Source of the DNA: Neurospora tetraspora
Lineage: Eukaryota; Ascomycota; Sordariomycetes; Sordariales; Sordariaceae
Direction: 5' to 3'
DNA: 64,000 nucleotides
Assembly (NCBI RefSeq): GCF_033439725.1
Contig: NW_026944386.1
Coordinates: 1,426,001-1,490,000 of the forward strand
In this document: positions 12,976-24,639 of the stretch, piece by piece
Layout: each line of letters begins with the position of its first letter
Position numbering within the stretch: position 1 is the first letter of the stretch
Made by a program: the position numbers and the translations under genes
The notes under the pieces: generated by a model
The model's input: the letters and a program-made list of their open reading frames with translations, nothing else
The model's database searches: none
Told to the model about the DNA's origin: nothing

Positions 12976-12980
12976 ATAAA
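12976..12980. repeat. Right target-site duplication of element A
   Basis: ATAAA, matching four of five bases of 2327-2331. It is followed at once by the interrupted RT of element B. Confidence 0.7.
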
Positions 12981-14335
12981 CCCAACGGCGGTCTACGTTT
13001 CTATTGCGATTATAAGGCCCTTAATACTATTACTCGTATAAATTACTACCCCCTTCCTCTTATCTATAAAACTTTTAAAGTTTTAAAAGGAATAAAATAA
13101 GATACTAAGGTTAATATTATATAGGCCTTCTATAAGATCTATATAATTGTAAGAAAAGAAGGGAAAATAGTTTTCCGTATATATTATAATTTATTCGAAT
13201 AATTAGTAGTCCCCTTCGGTCTATTTAAGGCCCTAACTTCTTTCTAATAATATATTAATTCTATCTTGTAAAAATTCTTAAATAACTTTTATTCTATTTA
13301 TATAGATAATATTCTTATTTATTCTTCGGATTTCAAAGAAAACTACGAAAAAAAGGTTGTACAAATCTTAAAAAGATTTAAAAAGTATAGCGTACACCTA
13401 AACCTAAACAAATACGAATTTTTAATTAAAAAGGTCAAATATTTTAAATTTATTATTTATATAGGTATAAACGTATAAGTAAACCCTAATAAGATTAAAA
13501 TAATTTTAAAATAGTTCGCTCCTACCTTATAAAAAATATACGTAGCTTCTTCAATTTTATAAATTATTACCAAATATTTATTTTATCATTTTCGAAAGTA
13601 ATTATATTCTTAATAGTATTTACAAATAAGGACATCGCTTTTAAATAAATACAAAACTACCATTTAACTTTTTAAATATTTACACGCCTTTTTACTCGCG
13701 CGCTTATTTTTATAGAATTTAACCCCGACTGTAAAACCTTCCTAAAAACTAATTATAACGGTTACGCTTTAAATAAAATTATTATTTTAAAAAAAAAAGA
13801 TAATACCTATTGCGTTATAAATTTCTACTTTCGGAATTTCTCTATAATTAAATGTAATTACCGTATGTATAATAAAGAAATATTAATAATTATTTTTTAC
13901 TTCGAAGAATAATCTATAGAATTCTATAATTATAAAGCCTTTACCGTACTAACCGACTACTATAACTTAAAATATTTTATAGAACGCTATTGGCTCTCCG
14001 AATAATAAACTTATTAGGCGGAATACCTCTCCCACTTTAATTTCGACTTTATTTACTGCCTAAATAAAAACGCCGTAATCCCTAACGCCCTTTCCCGCCG
14101 AAATTAAAACTAACCGTTTAAAAAAAACTTCGAAACCCGGAATATATAATTTATTGCCTAAATAATATTATAAAAATACGTAAAAATTTTTACCTCCTCT
14201 ATCTCCTCGGCGAAAAACGTACAAGTTTTTAAAAATCCGGATTTATAGCAACTTTAAGATTAAGTAATCTATAGAGACTCTACGTATTAAACTATCCTAC
14301 GCGCAATTAAAAAAAACTGCCGCTCCTTCGAACCC
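12976..14335 (+). mobile_element. Gypsy element B, right part (RT-RNase H)
   Basis: Continuation of B after A. RT core motifs are clear: [13 protein letters not shown], then VVPFGLF, and YIDNILIYSSDF, the catalytic YxDD region in degenerate form, near 12990-13330. RNase H follows at about 13690-14110, including TVLTDYYNLKYF and a C-terminal NALSRR. A short linker runs to about 14335, where base composition changes and the expected integrase is not seen. Fossil, many breaks. Confidence 0.8.
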
Positions 14336-15200
14336 CTTGGCTGGCGCCCTACGAAAGCTCCATACAGTCCCCCAACGGTCTCTGGACGGTCAAAATGCAC
14401 CTTCCCGTTTAGGACTACAAAACCGTTAACCAACCGTAAAAGACCTCCCATTAGGGTAGGCACAACCCCCTCTCCTAAGTAGTCCCAAGTAATCGCTTAT
14501 AGAACCGTCGCTCGTATTAAGAAGTCGCAATCAATCCGTACAACACGTCGTATATACGTCGTATACACCTTATAGTCGTGCCCCAGGAAGTACGAATTGA
14601 ACCAATACATACATTTACTACCTGCGCTATATATTGTGCCTGCCGCCCACCCTGCCGCCCACCCTACTACCCACCCAACGCACCGCACGATCCACCCCCG
14701 AACCCGGGTCGCTACCGGCGCCCGGCGCTACGCGCCGGCCTAACTACGCTATATCGCGCGGCGGCTTCGTAAAGTACTATGTACAAGTAAGGAACAATAT
14801 TATTAATATTTACGCAAGCTAGTTATTATTAATTATTAATATAATCAATCGGTACGGTACAATATATTATATCGCATTATCGGTACTATAGGAACGAATA
14901 GAAGTAAAATAATCACGACTATACAAGACGAACCATTACAATTAGTAACTATTGCAATTAATAGTATTTAGAATAAGCGTTAACTTCGGGGTACGGGGGT
15001 ACGGATATAAAATAATTATTAGGCATTAAACGAAACGAAAGGAAGCGATAGGGGAAGAGCCGGAAAAAATAAGGCCGTATATTAAAGCGTTACGAAGCGT
15101 TATACTTACTAAGCAAATTATAAATCTTTATAAACCATTATATATATTAAAACTTTGGCTAATATTTACAAATTATTAAAAATATAATTAATAGACATTA
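14336..15200. other. Mixed GC-normal / AT-rich patch, unidentified
   Basis: 14336-14830 has ordinary base composition, with pyrimidine-rich CCGCCCACCCT repeats near 14642-14675 and a GC-rich palindrome (CGGCGCCCGGCGCTACGCGCCGG, near 14714-14737). 14830-15200 is AT-rich. The patch interrupts element B just after its RNase H linker, so it is probably one or more insertions, but no coding motif or clean terminal repeat is visible. Short open frames here look accidental. Confidence 0.3.
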
Positions 15201-15372
15201 TGTTGGAAGTCCGTGCCCTGGGCCGCCCATTCACCGGCTTTGCCCATTCACTGGGCCGTTCCATTACCGGCACTCCCTTCCAGGTATTTAGGCTGCCCTG
15301 GTTTCCGTTTCTCCTCTTCCGTTAGACAACTACAATCAAGCCCTTTTCGTTGTCGCCTTCCAGCCTCCATCA
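15201..15372 (+). repeat. 172-bp LTR, copy 1
   Basis: Begins TGTTGGAAGTCC and ends CTCCATCA. Identical except for one base to the reverse complement of 38423-38594, which has a perfect 5-bp target duplication. Here the flanks (ACATTA / AAACCG) give no duplication, so this copy may be part of a truncated element or a rearranged site. The TGTTGGAAGT start is common in Copia LTRs. It is too short for RIP to recognise, which explains its intact composition. The 90-codon open frame across it is not a gene. Confidence 0.7.
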
Positions 15373-15837
15373 AAACCGTTCTTTCCTCAAATGACCCGAT
15401 TGACCGTTGTGCGACGGTTGACATCTGGGAACCGTCTAAAGACCGTGGTGAGACGGTACCTTGTCTTCTATATACCGCTAGCTAAGCCTTTCTCTAATTA
15501 AAAATATAAATCGCTAATTATTCCGTAAATAAACTAAGGTACTTACGCTATAAAGGGTAATTCTAAATCCCGGGAACCCCAACCTCTTTAAAGGCTATAA
15601 TACTAATAATAACCGAATAGAACTAATAATTTAACGCACTACGTATAACCTTAATCTAACAAGTATATAAAACCTTAATATTCAATTACCCTAAAAAAGA
15701 AGGGATAATTTTTACCCTTATCAAGGAATATTATTAATTACTCCTCAAATCCTATATGTAGCGCTTTCTACGCAACTATTATATTTATAACTCTATAAAA
15801 ACTTATAGAAAAATAAAAAAGGGTCTTATAAATACTG
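15373..15837. other. Unassigned sequence between LTR and LINE
   Basis: 15373-15480 is GC-normal with several ACCGT/ACGGT blocks in both orientations. 15481-15837 is AT-rich and RIP-like. No family or coding motif recognised. Confidence 0.3.
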
Positions 15838-16680
15838 CTTCTCAACGAGATCAAAAAGGAGAAGGTACAACAGGCGCCGCAGAAGTCCTGGGCCATGGTA
15901 GCAGCTCTTCCATCATGGGGCTGCTCCTTTGAACGAGCCCGGGAGATCTATACGAAGGTGATTCGAAGCGCAATAGCCTACGGCGCATCGGCATATCATC
16001 GACCGACGGAGCTATACGGGAAAGCCCGGGGAATTGCAACCCAGCTGGCGAAACATCAGACCAAATGCCTAAGGGTAATGGCGGGGGCATACAAAGCGAC
16101 CCCGATAAGAAACTTGGAAACCGAAACGTACTGCCCGCCGATCGACCTTTACCTAAATAAACGGGTAAGAGCCTTCGAAGAAAGAATTGCTCGGACGGAC
16201 CAAGCAGAGTTCGTTAGGGGGACGGCTGCATGGGTAGCCGGTTGCATCCAGGAGAGGTCCCGACGACGGACTTCCCCTCCCAACACCTGGCAAGATGGAT
16301 CGGAGAACGCACAGGTCACTGGGACTTCCACTCCTACCACGACCGCTTCAACCATCCTCCAGAGACCTTCCGATACTGCATGTGCGGAGCGCCCCGCGAG
16401 AAGGGACACTTCTTCGTCTGCCCACTAGTCACATACCGCAACCCGAACGCGGCAGAGGACACGCCGAAAGCTTTCGGCACCAGCTACGCCACATTTCTCG
16501 CAAGAGTACAGGCCCTCAAAGACGAGGGATACACACACATCCAGGTGCTACGAGGTGGAGGATATCAGGGGATGAGGATAGCCAGAGCGGGGACCCCCGA
16601 CCCAGACGACGAACCACTGCCCTTCGCGGAGGTACACGCCCTGCCGGGATCAGGGGGCCTGGAATGAAACAGTGGGGCCA
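15838..16680 (+). pseudogene. LINE ORF2 C-terminal fragment 1 (Tad/I-like)
   Basis: 5'-truncated non-LTR retrotransposon that has largely escaped RIP. One frame (15841-16290) reads the post-RT segment typical of fungal Tad-like LINEs: REIYTKVIRSAIAYGASAYH, then CLRVMAGAYKATPIRNLETE and PPIDLYLNKRVRAFEERI. Coding then continues in another frame from about 16230 to 16667: RTGHWDFHSYHDRFNH followed by a C-terminal zinc motif YCMCGAPREKGHFFVC (C-x-C-x8-H-x3-C). The change of frame means it is a pseudogene. RT core and endonuclease are absent, as expected of a 5'-truncated insertion. Its good composition suggests it is recent or low-copy. Confidence 0.8.
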
Positions 16681-16843
16681 AGACCACACAAGAAAGAATA
16701 GGGTTTTTCCAGCCCACGGCCACGCTAGGGTCCGACCTAGCTGACCTAGGAGGCTTTTTCCCCGCAATCATGTACCTATGCCCAGCCGCCGTCGCGGGCA
16801 CGACTTATTATCTAGTATTGGTAGAACGTAGTCGCAAAATTCA
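16681..16843 (+). other. 3' untranslated tail of LINE fragment 1
   Basis: Non-coding, GC-normal sequence between the end of the LINE reading frame and a (TTC)7 run. It is best read as the LINE 3' UTR. No feature beyond that. Confidence 0.4.
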
Positions 16844-16864
16844 TTCTTCTTCTTCTTCTTCTTC
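16844..16864 (+). repeat. (TTC)7 microsatellite
   Basis: Seven perfect TTC units. It sits at the junction of two LINE 3' fragments and may be the simple-repeat tail of the first or a junction product. It is read as a run of serines in the open frame that crosses it. Confidence 0.75.
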
Positions 16865-17585
16865 CCCTCCCAAAGACCTACCGGAAAGCGGAGCGGCCAA
16901 AGCCCAATGGGCCGAGAGATGGGCGCCCACCGCCAACCTAATAGGGGAAACAACGCCGCAAGACGCGCCACACGATACGCAACAGGGCACGCCGTATCAG
17001 GAAGAGCCATCGGCCAAAGATAGGGAGCGGTGGTTAGAGAAAGCAACAAGGAGGGAATGGATAGCAAGGTGGGAGATGCAGACAGCGGCGGCAGTCTCCA
17101 AGTCGGGAAGACGCTACCAGTTGACGATCGCTGACCTATACCCAAAGTTCGACGGGACTTCGATAAGGAGACATATGGTCGGCTCCAGAGAGAAAAGGAG
17201 GCGCGGAGAGGCTGAGGGCGAAGACCCTCGCCCCCTCTCTAAAGCCAAAAGCTCACTCCTCATCCAAGCGCGGACAGAAGTAATCGGGCTCCGGTCCTTC
17301 CTATTTAAAAGGAAGGTCCCCGATATCGAAACACCGTACTGCTCTTGCGGGACGGGCAAGGAGACCTTTGCATACTTGGTTTACGACTGTCTATGGACAT
17401 TCAACCAGCGAATAAGGGAAGAAGAGTGGCCGCACAGCCAAGAGCAACTGGCTGTATACTTGGACGACGGAGAGCAGGCCGACCGCCTCCTCGGTTGGGT
17501 ATTGAGATTGGGACGGCTCCGAGAGTACCGTCTAGCAGTTGAGTTGGAGGAGGAAGGAGTCGGCGAAGCCGACCCTCAGGGATAA
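16865..17585 (+). pseudogene. LINE ORF2 C-terminal fragment 2
   Basis: Open frame ending at the stop at 17583-17585. C-terminal part of a LINE ORF2: LSKAKSSLLIQARTEVIGL, then FLFKRKVPDIETPYCSCGTG and a zinc motif like that of fragment 1, in which the His position reads Tyr. It ends with LLGWVLRLGRLREYRLAVELE. This arrangement (Cx C zinc motif, then a helical tail) is usual at the end of fungal Tad-like ORF2. The N-terminal part of the open frame (from 16770) crosses the TTC repeat and is not LINE-like. No RT core; 5'-truncated. The sequence differs from fragment 1, so it is a separate family or a distant copy. Confidence 0.75.
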
Positions 17586-17835
17586 CACATCAGTCGATGG
17601 TAAGATATCGGCGATGCGTTAACGTCATTATTCACCGAGCGGTGGGTGAGCACCGCTACGGTAGGAAACGCAGGTGCCGGCCTCGCGGTCGGGCAAGGGG
17701 CGGTGGTTTGTATCCGGCAGACGGAAGTATGTACGGTTTTCCCTCCGAAACTAGGTGAAGGACCCCATGCTCATCGGGCGCTTAGTATATAGTTACTAGC
17801 ATAGGGAATAAGACTACTATCACTGTCTATTACTA
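17586..17835 (+). other. 3' UTR of LINE fragment 2
   Basis: GC-normal non-coding stretch with a short palindrome-like block (CCGAGCGGTGGGTGAGCACCGC, about 17636-17657). It ends near 17835 where composition shifts to AT-rich and Gypsy fragment C begins. Confidence 0.4.
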
Positions 17836-19450
17836 GTATAAATAAAAGTTATTGCATTTTTAAAAGGAAAAATCTTTATTATAGTTATTAATACAACGCC
17901 TTTCTTTTATTAATTCAACGTATAGTAGGAATATAAAGATAAGCTAACCTTAATTAACCTACGAGGCTTAAAGTAGCTTAGCGTCGCCCTAATAGGATAT
18001 TATCATTTCCCAATATATATATAGAAATTCATAAATTGATTATTAACCGCATTTACCCACTTTTACCAAACGTTTATCAACAATATTATTATTTTCTCGG
18101 ATACGCTTAAGGACTACATTAAACATCTAACTCAAATCTTTCAATTTTTTATATTTCGCAATATTACCCTTCCCCAAACAAAGTCTTACTTTATTTACCC
18201 GAACATCAAATTTTTAACGTTCTACATCGATATATTAGGACTATTAATAACCGCCGAAAAGATTAAAAAATTTGAATAATTAACTTTCCTAAACTAACTT
18301 AAAGTATTAGAAATATACATTAGCGGATTTAAATTCCTTCGGCACTTTATCCTATACTATAATAAATTTATTAAACCGATATAAAGGAGGAAAATTAACT
18401 TACTTACCGAAGGAAGGAAATCTAGAACTATTATAGTTAAAAACCTATTAAAAGGATCTTACTACTATATAAAAACCAAATATAAGCCTACTAAGAAAGA
18501 AAAGCTAGTATTCGACGCAATATAGTTAATTATTTATAATAACCCGGAATCTCTATTTTACCCTAATCTCGATAGATAATTATTTCTACAAATTAATAGC
18601 TCGCTCGAAAGAAGATATAGTATTATACTATTTTATATTAAGAAAGGATTTAAATAATTTCTAAGAGTAATAATACCGGCTAACTAAATATTACCGATTA
18701 TATTTCCAAGTAAAGCTCTTACTAAAGTAGAAACATAGTATAGACCTTCCGAATTAAAAATTACATACTTCGTTTAAATAATTAAATAACTGCAAATTAT
18801 TATTTACTTGTTTAATTACCCTATCGTCGTCCTTACCGACTATTTAGTGATAAAGGGTATTGTTAAATAAATTACTTTAAATACCTTATTAACGGATAGA
18901 GGCAATACAAGGCTAATTAATATTTTTATTTACCTCTCCTAATACAATTTTATAATATATTATATTACCGGAAAGTTTAATTTCATCCCGAATATATTAA
19001 ATAAATTAATTACCACGAATAACCAACGTTCGGATTAGGACCCTATATTAGATTAGATTTAATTTATTAATACGGAGGTATAAATAAACCCGAAATTAAA
19101 AAAGAAATCTATTACATTATATACAACGGATTCGAAATTTAATAATATTATAATCGAATTAAAAGCCCATCCTAAAGCTATCGAGGACGACGGCAAATTT
19201 TCGTATACCGAATACCCCTCCGAAATTATTAATAAATTCCTATACAACGTCTATAAAAATAAATTAAAAAAGCTTTACATCCTTAAAGATATAGTTAATA
19301 TTATTCTTAAAAAAGCTCGCGAAACGTTAAAACGCGGGTTCTTAGTCGACGACGTAAGCAAAACTATTTTTAATATTAGAATCGTATTTAAGACGTCCGA
19401 TTACCCCTATCTACGATATCGTATTAATTGCGTATTGAAAACGCGGGTGT
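17836..19450 (+). mobile_element. Gypsy fragment C (RT-RNase H)
   Basis: Plus-strand remnant of a second Gypsy lineage, distinct from A/J and B. RT stretch: NIIIFSDTLKDYIKHLTQIF near 18080-18150, FLRHFILYYNKFIKPI near 18330-18385. RNase H: LFLQINSSLERR near 18580-18620, SKALTKVET and TDYLVIKGIV near 18710-18870, then YLS.YNF...GKFNFIPNILN. The insertion of KTKYKPTKKEKLVFDAI between RT and RNase H is characteristic of one fungal Gypsy group. It starts at the LINE tail and ends near 19450 with no LTR seen. Fossil with many breaks. Confidence 0.75.
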
Positions 19451-19599
19451 CGTAGCGGTTAGGAACGACGGCGGCGGTTTAGTAGCGAACCGATATACGT
19501 CCGGAAACCCGCGACCGGAATACCGACGACGACGATAACGGTTAATAGCGCCGAACCCGAAACTTCTGTAGCCCTAAAACCCCCTTAGGAAAATATAAA

Positions 19600-20900
19600 G
19601 AAGTTCCTTCTAAAAATTATAAATTTCCCTAATATTAATAACCTATTTGATATTTATATAACGTAAATGAAAAGACTTTTCAATATTACTAAAGGATATT
19701 TTATATACGTAAAATTAAACGCTTTAATTTTATAATATTGTTACCGAGTAGTTTAAAAATAGTATAAAAGAATTAAAGAAAATAATCGCCGATATTACGA
19801 AAAAGTAAATGACCCCCCCGAAACTTTAGGCCGCTATAATTACGGATTTAAATATTTAACCGACGGGCTTAAAAAATCTTACTTTACCCTAAGAGGTATT
19901 CAAACTTTTATCCCCCTTTAAACCGAATAATATTTAATAATTAAATTAAATAATATACCGCTCTTTATAAAGTAATAAAAGCGTATAATAAATAACGTTG
20001 TATAAATAATTAATTAAAAATATTTAAAGGCCGAAGTTAAAGCTATTACGAAACTATATTTTAACGGAAACTATATTATTATATTCGGAGAAGAAGGGAA
20101 GAAATAGTATTTAAAAAATTAAATTTAAATAATATATAGTTTCTATAAAGATGTAATAATTATATTCCGTATAATTTTAATAATAGTTCCTAATATATTA
20201 TAAATTCTTATTAATAATTTCGAATTAGAGAAATTAATTAGGGAAATATCCGAAGTAAATAAAATTAAAATCGTGAAAGTAAAAATATTCTAAAGGAAAT
20301 ACGGGAGCGAAAGGGGTTCTCTCCTTTTAAAAACTATTATTATAAATAATAGGGTTTATTTTATTAAAGATTCCCTCCTCTAAATAAATCATATGTTCCA
20401 TTATAAACCTTTTAAACGTAATATAATCTTTTAATAATATTATAATTATTAGAAATTCATTTATTTATATAATTATTACCCTATGGAGAAAAATATATAG
20501 TACTTTCGCTATACCGAAAAGAAATATCCGAATAAAATAATAAAAGATAGAAAAATTAATTACCCCTCCAATTAATAACCTAACTTTATAAAATACCTCC
20601 TTTATAACTATAAAGAATATTTCGTATTCTCTCGCAATTATCCGCTTATAAAAACGGCGTTCGGTCGCTCCTCTATAATATTTATAGAATGCCTATATAT
20701 ATTCTCCTAACGGACAAAATTAATTATAATCGACGAAACGCCGGCCTCCAACTAATCTAAAACTACTTAACCGGCCGATAAAATTATATAATAAGAACTC
20801 TTTTAATAGACGCAAACTACGACAATATAAGGACTTAAAAAAACAACCCCCCTATAACGCCTATTTAATTATAACTTATACCTACTAACGAAAATAGCGA
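19600..20900 (+). pseudogene. LINE D ORF1 (gag-like)
   Basis: Region upstream of ORF2. Between about 20395 and 20640 the plus strand shows cysteine/tyrosine spacing of the kind left when CCHC zinc knuckles undergo C-to-T change, for example YFRYTEKKYP followed by FSRNYPLIKTAF. N-terminal part has a mixed helical pattern expected of ORF1 nucleic-acid-binding proteins. Many stops; no intact frame. The call depends on position before ORF2 and on the knuckle-like spacing. Confidence 0.5.
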
Positions 20901-20999
20901 CTTAGAAATCCTAGATATAGATTTAGAAATTCTAAAATCCGAATAGCAATAAATAATAACTAATACAAAAAGCGGCCCTTACACGAAAATATAGAAAGA

Positions 21000-23900
21000 A
21001 TTCCGCGCTAAATTAAATATAATTAAAGTGAAGTATTAAAAGAGAATGCTTAAAATATTAAATATTATTATTAAATCGAACCCTCGACTATATTAAAAGA
21101 ATAATACTTAAACGTCTACTATATAAATTTAAAAATTCTATACTAGAACGTAACGAAATTATATAATAAAATAAAACTTACGTTAGAAATAAAAGACTAC
21201 TATAATATTATAGCGTTCTAAGAACTAAACCGAAGTGTAATTATAAATAATGTCCTTAATATTAAAGCTTCTCGTTATTAAATATTAAATAATATTAATT
21301 AAAGATATATAATACTATATATAAATAAATATTTTGTAATCGATCGATAAAATTATAAATAGGGAAAGGATTAAGTAATATTAAAAATTGGGGAAGTGGA
21401 AAACGAAATAAGGGTAAAATTAATCTATTCGTTAATTTAGGATTCGGGTCCTAAATATAAATAATATACCCCCCTTAAAGAAATTATATCGAAACCGAAA
21501 GGAAGAAATATTATGATAGGGGATATAAGCCTCTATCACCCAATATAAAATATTTATAAAAGACGAATAGGGGTAATTATATCCTCTTTTTATTAATAAC
21601 GAATTATTAATTTATACTAATAACGCTATAAAGCGAACCGAGATAATTAAAGAACGAAATACAGTAAGAATTTAATAGTACTATCGACTACGCTTAAATA
21701 ATAGAAATATTATATACTACGTACTAAACGGTAGAGGACGAAATCCTTACCGGATCGGACTACTAAATTTAATTAATTCTAATTTATATTAAAATTACTA
21801 AAGAGCCGGAGAATACTAAAAAGAATTAGTTAGGTACTTATAAATACTAAAGAAATTGAAGGCTTCATTAAAAAAATATATTATAATCCTATGGGCGATT
21901 ATTATAATCGCTAAATTAAAAACCGCAACCGAATAATTAAGAGAAGAATTAATTAAAATTACCGACGAAGGGGTCCCGAAACGGAAAAGGGGAAGGAGTA
22001 AATATATTAACTAATAAGATTTAAATGTAAAAAGAATATTAAATATATAAGACGGATAGCAAAGGTTTAAAAATGAAAGAGGATACTAATAAAAAGATAA
22101 AAATTAGAAGAAGTGAAATAAAAATAAACCGAAATTATTTAATTCGTATAAATAAAATAATAACGTACCTTTATAAAAAAATATATTAATAAATTCGAAG
22201 AAATTTTAAACGCTTAAACGATAAAATGAAACGTAAAGCTATTTACTTTTTAACCCCCCTAAAATCCTAACGCTATATTAAGAAAGAAATATTAAAAAAA
22301 TTGGAATTATAAAAATAAAACGGAAATCCTAGCGGAAAGATTCTTCCTTAGGGTAGAAGTACTAATAAATTATTCATTAAATTAAAGAAGGAAACGAGAA
22401 TTTAAATTACTAATAAATTATAAAATTAGTGCGGACGAAGTAATATAAATACTACGCCGTATAGCCCCTAATAAAGCCTTAAAAACGATTAACATTCTAA
22501 TAAATTTTTAAAATATACGGGAAACGACTAGCGGAAGTACTAATTATAATTATTATTATAGGTTTTACCTTCGGTTCGTTCCTAATATAATAGCGTTATA
22601 TAAAAATAATAATATTAAAAAATCTTGGAAAGATAGCGGTATAAAAGAAGATAATAAAAATATAATACCCTATTATATTCCTAAATTACGTAGAAAAGAT
22701 ATTAGAAGCAATAATCATAAAACGGATCGCCCTTATAGTAGAAGAATATAAACTCTTACTAAAGGGCCAAATAAGGAATAAAAAAAGGAAATCGATAAAA
22801 CTTGCAATTAGAATAATAATAGAAATAGTATATATAACGTAAGAATTAAGGGCAATAATTTCGCTACTACTACTTAAATTTTAAAGGGGCGTTGAATTAA
22901 ATTAATGATAAATAATTCTTCTATATTTTATAAAAAAAGGGGCTTCTATACTAATTACTCTATTAGGTCGAAAATTTCTTAATGAACTTGAGGGGAAATT
23001 TATTCTTCAACGGAAAATTATTTTAGAAATTTCAAATACCATTAAGAATACCGTAAAATCCCCCCCTCTCGCCTATCTTCTTTCTAATCTTCATTACTAT
23101 TTTATATAAAGTATTAAAGGAACTAAAGAGGATAGTAATAATAGAATTCGTAAATAATACTAATATCTAAGCCTTTTCGAAATCGACGGAAAAAAATTAC
23201 GATATATTAAAATAAATTTAATAAATCTACTATAATTAGGCGGAAAAATATTGAATAGAATTTAAAGCTAATAAATCCGAACTTATTTATTTTATTAAAA
23301 CAAAGTAATTACGAACCGAAATTATCGATTTTAAAAGGTATTAATTAGCCCATACGAAATTAGTATAATTCCTAAAAATATAATTAAACCGCAAATTAAT
23401 TTACTAAATATACTTTTAAGTAATAAAAAAGAAAATATCGATATAAATCTTCATACTTATATATATTATAGTAAAGCCGTAGGGCTATAACTTCGTGTAA
23501 ACGAAGGAAATATATATAAAGGCGATTCGTATAACAATAACTTATAGAACGTTAACGTACTATATACTAACGGAACTATTTAAAGAATTATACAATTTTA
23601 TAAAAATTCTTATCATAACTTAAACTAATTACCTTAAAGTAATTTCTAATACCTATAAAGTAATGTCTATATTTAATATTAAAACGGAAAACTTCTACCT
23701 ACCCTTTAACCTTTACATTAATAAGAAAATTAAAATATTTAAAAACCGGCTTACCTATTTACTAATAACGGCCTTCGTTAAAAAGACGTTAATTTAAATA
23801 ATAGCGGAATTATAAGGCGGAAGGAGAAGTAAATAACTGTAATTACCCCCGGTCAATAGCTAAGTAAAAATTAAATAGGTTAAATAATAACCCCCGAATA

Positions 23901-24560
23901 AAAATATCTTAATACTATAAAGAAAAGTAAAAAACCCACACCGGATAAAAAAGAAAAATAATTAAAGGAAGCAATTCGAAGGGAATAAATTACGAAATAA
24001 TATATTAAAATAGCCGAAATAATAAAGAAAAAGAAATTAAATACCGCAGAAGCGTATACGCAATTCAGTAAAACTATATTATAATACTATACTTGACCTA
24101 ATATAAAATTTCGAAAACTATAAACTCGCTCCGAATACAAATTAGGATAAGCAAAATAAATTTATAAATATTCTTATTCAAAAGAAGGGTACTAAAAATA
24201 ATAATACCCTACAACCGGTATAAATTAACCAAAGAAATATTCGAATATAAAGAAATAGAAAATATATAATTATAAACAAATTTGATTTAATTATAAAATA
24301 TCGAATAATTTAATAATAAATTCGAAATTGTAAAAGGAACGGAACGGATTCTTTACTATACTTTATGTTTAAATTAATTATCAAAATACAAGCTAGTAAT
24401 AAAAATAGAATACGTAAAAAAAACGGAGGATTTATTAAAGAATTTAAATTAATTTTTAATTTTAAAGCGCGGAAGTATATTTATAATACCCCTAAATTAA
24501 TTACCCGGATACGAAGAAATCCAACGACGGCACTGATACAATACTAAACGACGCTGATAA
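21000..24560 (+). pseudogene. LINE D ORF2 (EN-RT)
   Basis: RT entry is visible near 22320-22500 (TEILAERFFLRVEV, then ADEVI.ILRRIAPNKALKT), the segment before the RT fingers. The catalytic F-x-DD box is degenerate (FVNNTN, about 23146-23163). The post-RT region reads ETTYGL-like VNEGNIYKGD, then KVMSIFNIKTENFYLPFNLYINKKIKIFKNRL near 23660-23750, which parallels PIRNLETETYCPPIDLYLNKR of fragment 1. An endonuclease is expected between 21000 and 21900 but not clearly seen. Stops throughout. Confidence 0.7.
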
Positions 24561-24639
24561 ATTACCGATTGAAATTAAATCTAATTAGTAAAAACTAAAT
24601 AATAATTATAATTAAAAAATATTATAAAACCGAAATGAA

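Larger units (their letters stand above)
19451..24620 (+). mobile_element. Tad-like LINE D, near full length
   Basis: RIP-worn non-LTR retrotransposon, about 5.2 kb. It has a GC-richer leader (19451-19600), an ORF1-like region with zinc-knuckle traces to about 20900, and ORF2 with RT and post-RT motifs ending near 24560. Composition and TpA excess match its neighbours. The 3' end lies in A/T-rich sequence near 24560-24620; no target duplication was found by eye. Confidence 0.7.

Noticed and set aside
15213-15485. 90-codon open frame, almost shared with 38367-38582
   Set aside because: Both frames simply cross the two copies of the 172-bp LTR; the shared protein is a by-product of LTR identity.
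16770-16864. Signal-like N-terminus and serine run of the 271-codon open frame
   Set aside because: This part precedes the LINE-like sequence and includes a TTC microsatellite; it is not a genuine protein start.
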